In this document: positions 53,067 through 56,313 of the stretch, piece after piece
How the letters are laid out: each line of letters opens with the position of its first letter
How positions within the stretch are numbered: position 1 is the stretch's first letter
Assembly (NCBI GenBank): GCA_025358455.1
Contig: JANYJP010000107.1
Coordinates: 1-56,313, forward strand
Length of the DNA stretch: 56,313 bases
Source of the DNA: Bacteroidales bacterium
GTDB taxonomy: Bacteria > Bacteroidota > Bacteroidia > Bacteroidales > VadinHA17
Direction of reading: 5' to 3'
Notes under the pieces: model-generated
Told to the model about the DNA's origin: nothing
The model's input: only the letters and a program-made list of their open reading frames with translations
Database searches by the model: none
Made by a program: the position numbers and the translations under genes

Positions 53067-53163
53067 GCGGCTTTTCGCCTTTGCCACCCCTGCAGTCAGG
53101 CACCCCCCTGGAATTGCCCACCGGGCAATATCTTAACGGTCGTTCCTGCCGTAACGCCTTTTT
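53067..53163. other. GC-rich island of small hairpins between the kinase and waaA genes
   Basis: This stretch is much richer in GC than its surroundings and holds several short inverted repeats. They are CCTG/CAGG (53089-53100), a perfect 7-bp stem with a 3-base loop (53113-53129) and ACGG/CCGT (53136-53152), the last followed shortly by five T (53159-53163). It lies upstream of the predicted waaA -7 box. It could be a terminator, a small structured RNA or remains of a repeat; none can be decided. Confidence 0.35.
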
Positions 53164-53165
53164 AT

Positions 53166-53173
53166 TACCTTTG
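53166..53173 (+). promoter_or_regulatory. Candidate -7 element of waaA
   Basis: TACCTTTG is an exact TAnnTTTG match ending 19 bases before the ATG at 53193. The -33 side is poor. It supports 53193 as the start rather than the long upstream extension of the frame. Confidence 0.45.
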
Positions 53174-53192
53174 GCTCTTCAATCAAAACGGA

Positions 53193-54443
53193 ATGAAATT
53201 ATTATACAATATTGGAATTTTCCTCTTTAATGGTCTTGCGCATCTTATAGCTCCGTTTAACTCAAAAGCTTCATTATGGGTTAAAGGAAGAAAAAACTGG
53301 GCAGCTAAAATTTCAGAAAAGATTAAACCGGGCGACAGAATTGTTTGGATCCATTGTGCATCTCTTGGAGAGTTTGAGCAGGGGCGGCCTGTTATAGAGG
53401 CGATTAAAAAAGAGATGCCGGAATTCAGAATTATGCTTACCTTCTTCTCTCCCTCAGGATATGAGATCAGAAAAAATTATTCCAATGCCGACTGTATAAG
53501 TTATCTGCCGGCAGATACTCCTGGAAACGCGGCAAAGTTTGTTAAACTGGTGAATCCTGAATTTGTAATATTCGTGAAATACGAATTCTGGCACAACTAT
53601 ATATCAGCGCTTTACGAAAGAAAAATTCCTTTATATCTTATTTCAGGCATTTTTCGTCCGGAACAGCATTTTTTCAAATGGTATGGAACGTTCTTCAAAG
53701 GTATTTTAAAAAAGTTTGAAAAGATATTTGTGCAGGACAAGAGGTCATTTGAACTGCTTACCGGGAATGGAATAGGGAACGTTTTTCTTGCAGGCGATAC
53801 CAGGTTTGACAGGGTAGTACAAATTGCAGGAACCGCGAAAGAGATACCACTTTTGGAACAGTTCAGGGGAAGTGAGAAATTGTTTCTGGCAGGCAGCAGC
53901 TGGAAGCATGATGAAGAGATTATTGCTCAGTATATCAACATATACCCTGAAAGAATGAAATGGGTTTTCGCTCCGCATGAGATTGATGAGAATAATATTG
54001 AACGACTTGAGAAGCTTTTTAAAGACAGGGTTGTAAGGTTCTCAGAACTAAATAATGTCTCTTTAGATGCCAGAGTTATGATCATTGATAATATTGGTAT
54101 GCTCTCTTCCGCTTATAAATATGCTTATATTTCAGCTATAGGCGGGGGATTCGGAAAGGGAATTCACAATATCCTTGAACCGGCATGCTGGGGAATTCCG
54201 GTAATATTCGGACCCAGGTATGAAAATTTTAAAGAAGCGGTAGATCTTCTTAGGGTCGGAGGTGCAAAGTCTTTTCAAACATTTGAGGGGTTTAAAGAAA
54301 TATTGGATATATGGCTTTCGGATGAGAAAACGTATAGAATTTCGGCTGATATTGCATCAAAATATGTAAAAGAAAACGCGGGAGCTACCGAAATTATTAT
54401 CAAAGAAATTGCCCGGAAAGATATTAACAGGGACCGCTCATAA
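53193..54443 (+). CDS. waaA: 3-deoxy-D-manno-octulosonic acid (Kdo) transferase
   Basis: A 416-residue GT30 enzyme that adds Kdo to lipid A precursor at the inner membrane. An N-terminal hydrophobic anchor (about 5-20) precedes WIHCASLGEFEQGRPVIEAI, which holds the catalytic Glu60. The C-terminal domain has FLAGSSWKHDEE, AISAIGGGFGKGIHNILEP and IPVIFGPRYENF for CMP-Kdo. The frame stays open about 345 bases upstream across the kinase gene, but homology begins at the ATG at 53193, and a -7 box lies just before it. Confidence 0.95.
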   Translation: MKLLYNIGIFLFNGLAHLIAPFNSKASLWVKGRKNWAAKISEKIKPGDRIVWIHCASLGEFEQGRPVIEAIKKEMPEFRIMLTFFSPSGYEIRKNYSNADCISYLPADTPGNAAKFVKLVNPEFVIFVKYEFWHNYISALYERKIPLYLISGIFRPEQHFFKWYGTFFKGILKKFEKIFVQDKRSFELLTGNGIGNVFLAGDTRFDRVVQIAGTAKEIPLLEQFRGSEKLFLAGSSWKHDEEIIAQYINIYPERMKWVFAPHEIDENNIERLEKLFKDRVVRFSELNNVSLDARVMIIDNIGMLSSAYKYAYISAIGGGFGKGIHNILEPACWGIPVIFGPRYENFKEAVDLLRVGGAKSFQTFEGFKEILDIWLSDEKTYRISADIASKYVKENAGATEIIIKEIARKDINRDRS

Positions 54444-54505
54444 TTTGTTAAAAACTTATCTTTTCTTAATTCATTGGTTTATATAAAGAGATGTAAATTG
54501 ATGCG

Positions 54506-54532
54506 CCGCATTTAACATTTTCTTAACTGCGG
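54506..54532. other. Inverted repeat between waaA and the TonB-dependent receptor
   Basis: CCGCATTTAA and TTAACTGCGG pair over ten bases with one mismatch around a 7-base loop. It is not followed by a T-run, so it could be a weak terminator for waaA or an operator for the receptor gene 70 bases downstream. The rest of 54444-54601 is AT-rich; a TAACCTTG box at 54560-54567 is one base from the -7 consensus. Confidence 0.4.
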
Positions 54533-54601
54533 TGTAACCAACTAATCAAGTAATTAACCTAACCTTGTTAAAAAATTATTAATCCTTAATCCTAAAATTT
54601 C

Positions 54602-56313
54602 ATGTATATGAAAAAACTTTTGCTGAAATTAAGTCTTACAATTCTGCTGGCTGTAGCATTAATGTCAAATGTTTTCAGTCAGGTAACAACATCAGCTCTG
54701 AAAGGGCGGGTTGTTGACGAGAAGAATGAAGCTCTTCCAGGGGCAACTGTAGTTGCCATCCATCTTCCTTCAGGAACGCAATATGGTGTCCTGACAAATG
54801 TAGACGGTCGCTTTAATATTGCCAACATGAGAGTGGGGGGCCCTTATCAAGTCACTATCTCTTTCGTTGGATATAACCCACTGGTTTATAATGATATGAA
54901 TTTAAGTCTCGGTAATGTAACTGACATGGCTCTTACGCTTTCCCCATCGGTTATTAGTCTAAATGAAGTTATTGTCTCTGCAGGAAAAGGGAATATCATC
55001 AATTCAGACAGAACAGGTGCTTCTATTAACCTTTCCAATGAAACAGTTAATTCTGTTCCTACTATTTCAAGAGGTATGAGGGATTTTACAAAGATTAGTC
55101 CGCTTGCCAATACCTCCGGATCTGGTACTTCTTTTGCCGGAGCAAACAACAGATATAATCAGTTCTCAATTGATGGCCTGGTAAACAATGACGTTTTTGG
55201 ACTCACCTCCTCAGGAACCAACGGTGGTCAGGCAGGAATTGAGCCAATAAGCCTTGATGCAATTGAAGAATTCCAGATTAACATTGCTCCTTATGATGTT
55301 CGTCAGGGTGGGTTTACAGGCGGTGGTATCAATGCTGTAACAAAAAGCGGTACAAACAGTTTTAAAGGGACAGCTTACTTTTTTGGCAATAACGAGAAAT
55401 TTGTAGGTAAAAATGAGCCAAAAACCAATACAACTTTGAAAATAGCAACTCAATCTGATTATTCAGGTGGAATTACTCTTGGCGGACCAATTATTAAAAA
55501 CAAATTATTTTTCTTCGTAAGTGGTGAAATGGCAAGAACGTCTTTCCCATTGGCAAATGTTCCTGGGTCAGCTACATCAAACATTAGTACTGCTGAAGTG
55601 GATAGGATTATTGCAGTTATAAACAGAGTTGCTCCCTCATACGATCCGGGAAGTTATCTTGATATTAATAATGAAACAAGCAGTAATAAACTTCTTGCTA
55701 AAATTAACTGGAACATAAGCAACAAGCATAAATTAATTCTGAGACACAGTTACACTTATGGTGAGAACATCAGTAACAGCCGTTCTCCTAATTCTTTACG
55801 TTTTTATAATAATGGTGTCTTCTTCCCAAGTACTACCAATTCAACAGGGTTGGAACTTAATAGCATCATAGGTAACAATAAGTCCAACCGTCTGATGCTT
55901 GGCTACACCACTGTTCTTGATGACCGCGAACCTCTTGGGGCTAATTTCCCAACAGTATATATTAACTTGAGCAATGCTACATCTGCAACCCTTGGGAGTG
56001 AATATTCCTCAGTAGCCAACCTGCTTAAGCAAAAGATTTTTTCCATAGATGATGAGTTCTATATTTTCAAGGGAAAACATTCAATTACAATCGGAACCCA
56101 TAATGAATTCTACTCATTCTATAACCTTTTTGTTCAGAATATTTACGGGAGTTATGGTTATAAAACTCTTGCCAATTTTGAAACTATCGGTCTCCCCGGA
56201 GAAGTTGCTCCAACATATTATGCAGTTGGTTACTCTTTCGATGCAACAGATAATCCCTCACAAAGTAATGGCGCAGCAAAATTTAATGCCATGCAGCTGG
56301 GATTTTATGCACA
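54602..56313 (+). CDS. TonB-dependent receptor with N-terminal carboxypeptidase-regulatory-like domain (partial)
   Basis: The frame runs from ATG 54602 (or Met3 at 54608) to the right edge without a stop, about 570 residues so far. A signal peptide (MKKLLLKLSLTILLAVALM, ending VFSQ) is followed by a CarboxypepD_reg-like domain (about 28-115: LKGRVVDEKNEALPGATVV, VDGRFNIANMRVGG). Next come a linker NEVIVSAGK and a plug domain with FSIDGLVNNDVFG and APYDVRQGGFTGGGINAVTK, then barrel strands. The pattern is that of Oar/SusC-like TonB-dependent outer-membrane transporters. Substrate unknown; no SusD-like partner is visible because the window ends. Confidence 0.9.
   Translation, partial: MYMKKLLLKLSLTILLAVALMSNVFSQVTTSALKGRVVDEKNEALPGATVVAIHLPSGTQYGVLTNVDGRFNIANMRVGGPYQVTISFVGYNPLVYNDMNLSLGNVTDMALTLSPSVISLNEVIVSAGKGNIINSDRTGASINLSNETVNSVPTISRGMRDFTKISPLANTSGSGTSFAGANNRYNQFSIDGLVNNDVFGLTSSGTNGGQAGIEPISLDAIEEFQINIAPYDVRQGGFTGGGINAVTKSGTNSFKGTAYFFGNNEKFVGKNEPKTNTTLKIATQSDYSGGITLGGPIIKNKLFFFVSGEMARTSFPLANVPGSATSNISTAEVDRIIAVINRVAPSYDPGSYLDINNETSSNKLLAKINWNISNKHKLILRHSYTYGENISNSRSPNSLRFYNNGVFFPSTTNSTGLELNSIIGNNKSNRLMLGYTTVLDDREPLGANFPTVYINLSNATSATLGSEYSSVANLLKQKIFSIDDEFYIFKGKHSITIGTHNEFYSFYNLFVQNIYGSYGYKTLANFETIGLPGEVAPTYYAVGYSFDATDNPSQSNGAAKFNAMQLGFYA

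Noticed and set aside
52848-53192. N-terminal extension of waaA by 115 residues
   Set aside because: It runs through the kinase gene and the GC-rich island, lacks family likeness, and a -7 box lies just before the ATG at 53193.
1-56313. tRNA or rRNA genes
   Set aside because: No cloverleaf-like or rRNA-like sequence was noticed in the short intergenic gaps; a tRNAscan/Infernal run would settle this.

Overview
The window is a gene-dense, low-GC stretch of a Bacteroidota chromosome. The organism is probably a Bacteroidales-like member, judged from gene families and not from any marker tree. Lineage evidence: a porP-gldK-gldL-gldM-gldN type IX secretion/gliding operon, porW (sprE), porX, gldH, a SusC/Oar-like TonB-dependent receptor, DUF4270 and DUF4954 proteins, a HU-CCDC81/SPOR protein, and several promoters of the Bacteroidota form TTTG-N19-TAnnTTTG. 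No rRNA, tRNA, CRISPR array, transposase, integrase or phage gene was seen. No gene-free gap exceeds 300 bases.

Layout. 1-303: the tail of an unknown gene, a 19-bp tandem repeat and a 44-bp perfect palindrome that looks like a bidirectional terminator. 304-6045 (minus): porP-gldKLMN, the T9SS motor and outer-membrane ring. 6269-9750 (minus): a ureohydrolase-fold protein with half its metal ligands replaced, and topA. 9870-12218 (plus): a class A PBP. 12219-16139 (minus): degenerate repeats, radA, a flippase-like membrane protein, panD and panC. 16336-22395 (plus): a GT5 N-domain-only 'starch synthase', a DUF4270 lipoprotein, glmS and a DUF4954 beta-helix protein.

22404-28482 (minus): a six-gene nucleotide-sugar operon, wbpE-wbpD-wbpB-ugd(wbpA/tviB)-galE-rfbB, predicted to make UDP-2,3-diacetamido-2,3-dideoxy-glucuronate plus UDP-galactose-type and dTDP-4-keto-6-deoxyglucose precursors for surface polysaccharide. 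28568-33853: the HU/SPOR protein, metG, ldcA and ald. 33915-38575 (minus): porW-porX-tsaE, with translational coupling of porW and porX. 38626-44661 (minus): a NifU-domain protein, an Mrp-type ATPase, an alkyltransferase-like protein, trmB, gldH, ricT, holB and tpx. 44847-49146: pgk, an AAA_14/DUF4143 ATPase with a palindrome at its promoter, and a lipoprotein/LuxE-like pair. 49196-52996 (minus): a secreted C1 peptidase, a MmcQ/YjbR protein, a YraN nuclease-fold protein, and a NarL-type two-component pair. 53193-56313 (plus): waaA and the 5' part of a TonB-dependent receptor.

The common theme is cell-envelope construction: protein export and gliding (gld/por), peptidoglycan (PBP1A, LdcA, SPOR, GlmS), LPS and surface glycan (WaaA, wbp/rfb/gal) and outer-membrane uptake. 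Housekeeping genes sit between these loci. The most unusual items are two apparently non-catalytic enzyme relatives in conserved-looking positions (the ureohydrolase-like protein beside topA, and the GT5 N-domain protein beside panC), the LuxE-like/lipoprotein pair, and several families of degenerate intergenic repeats.
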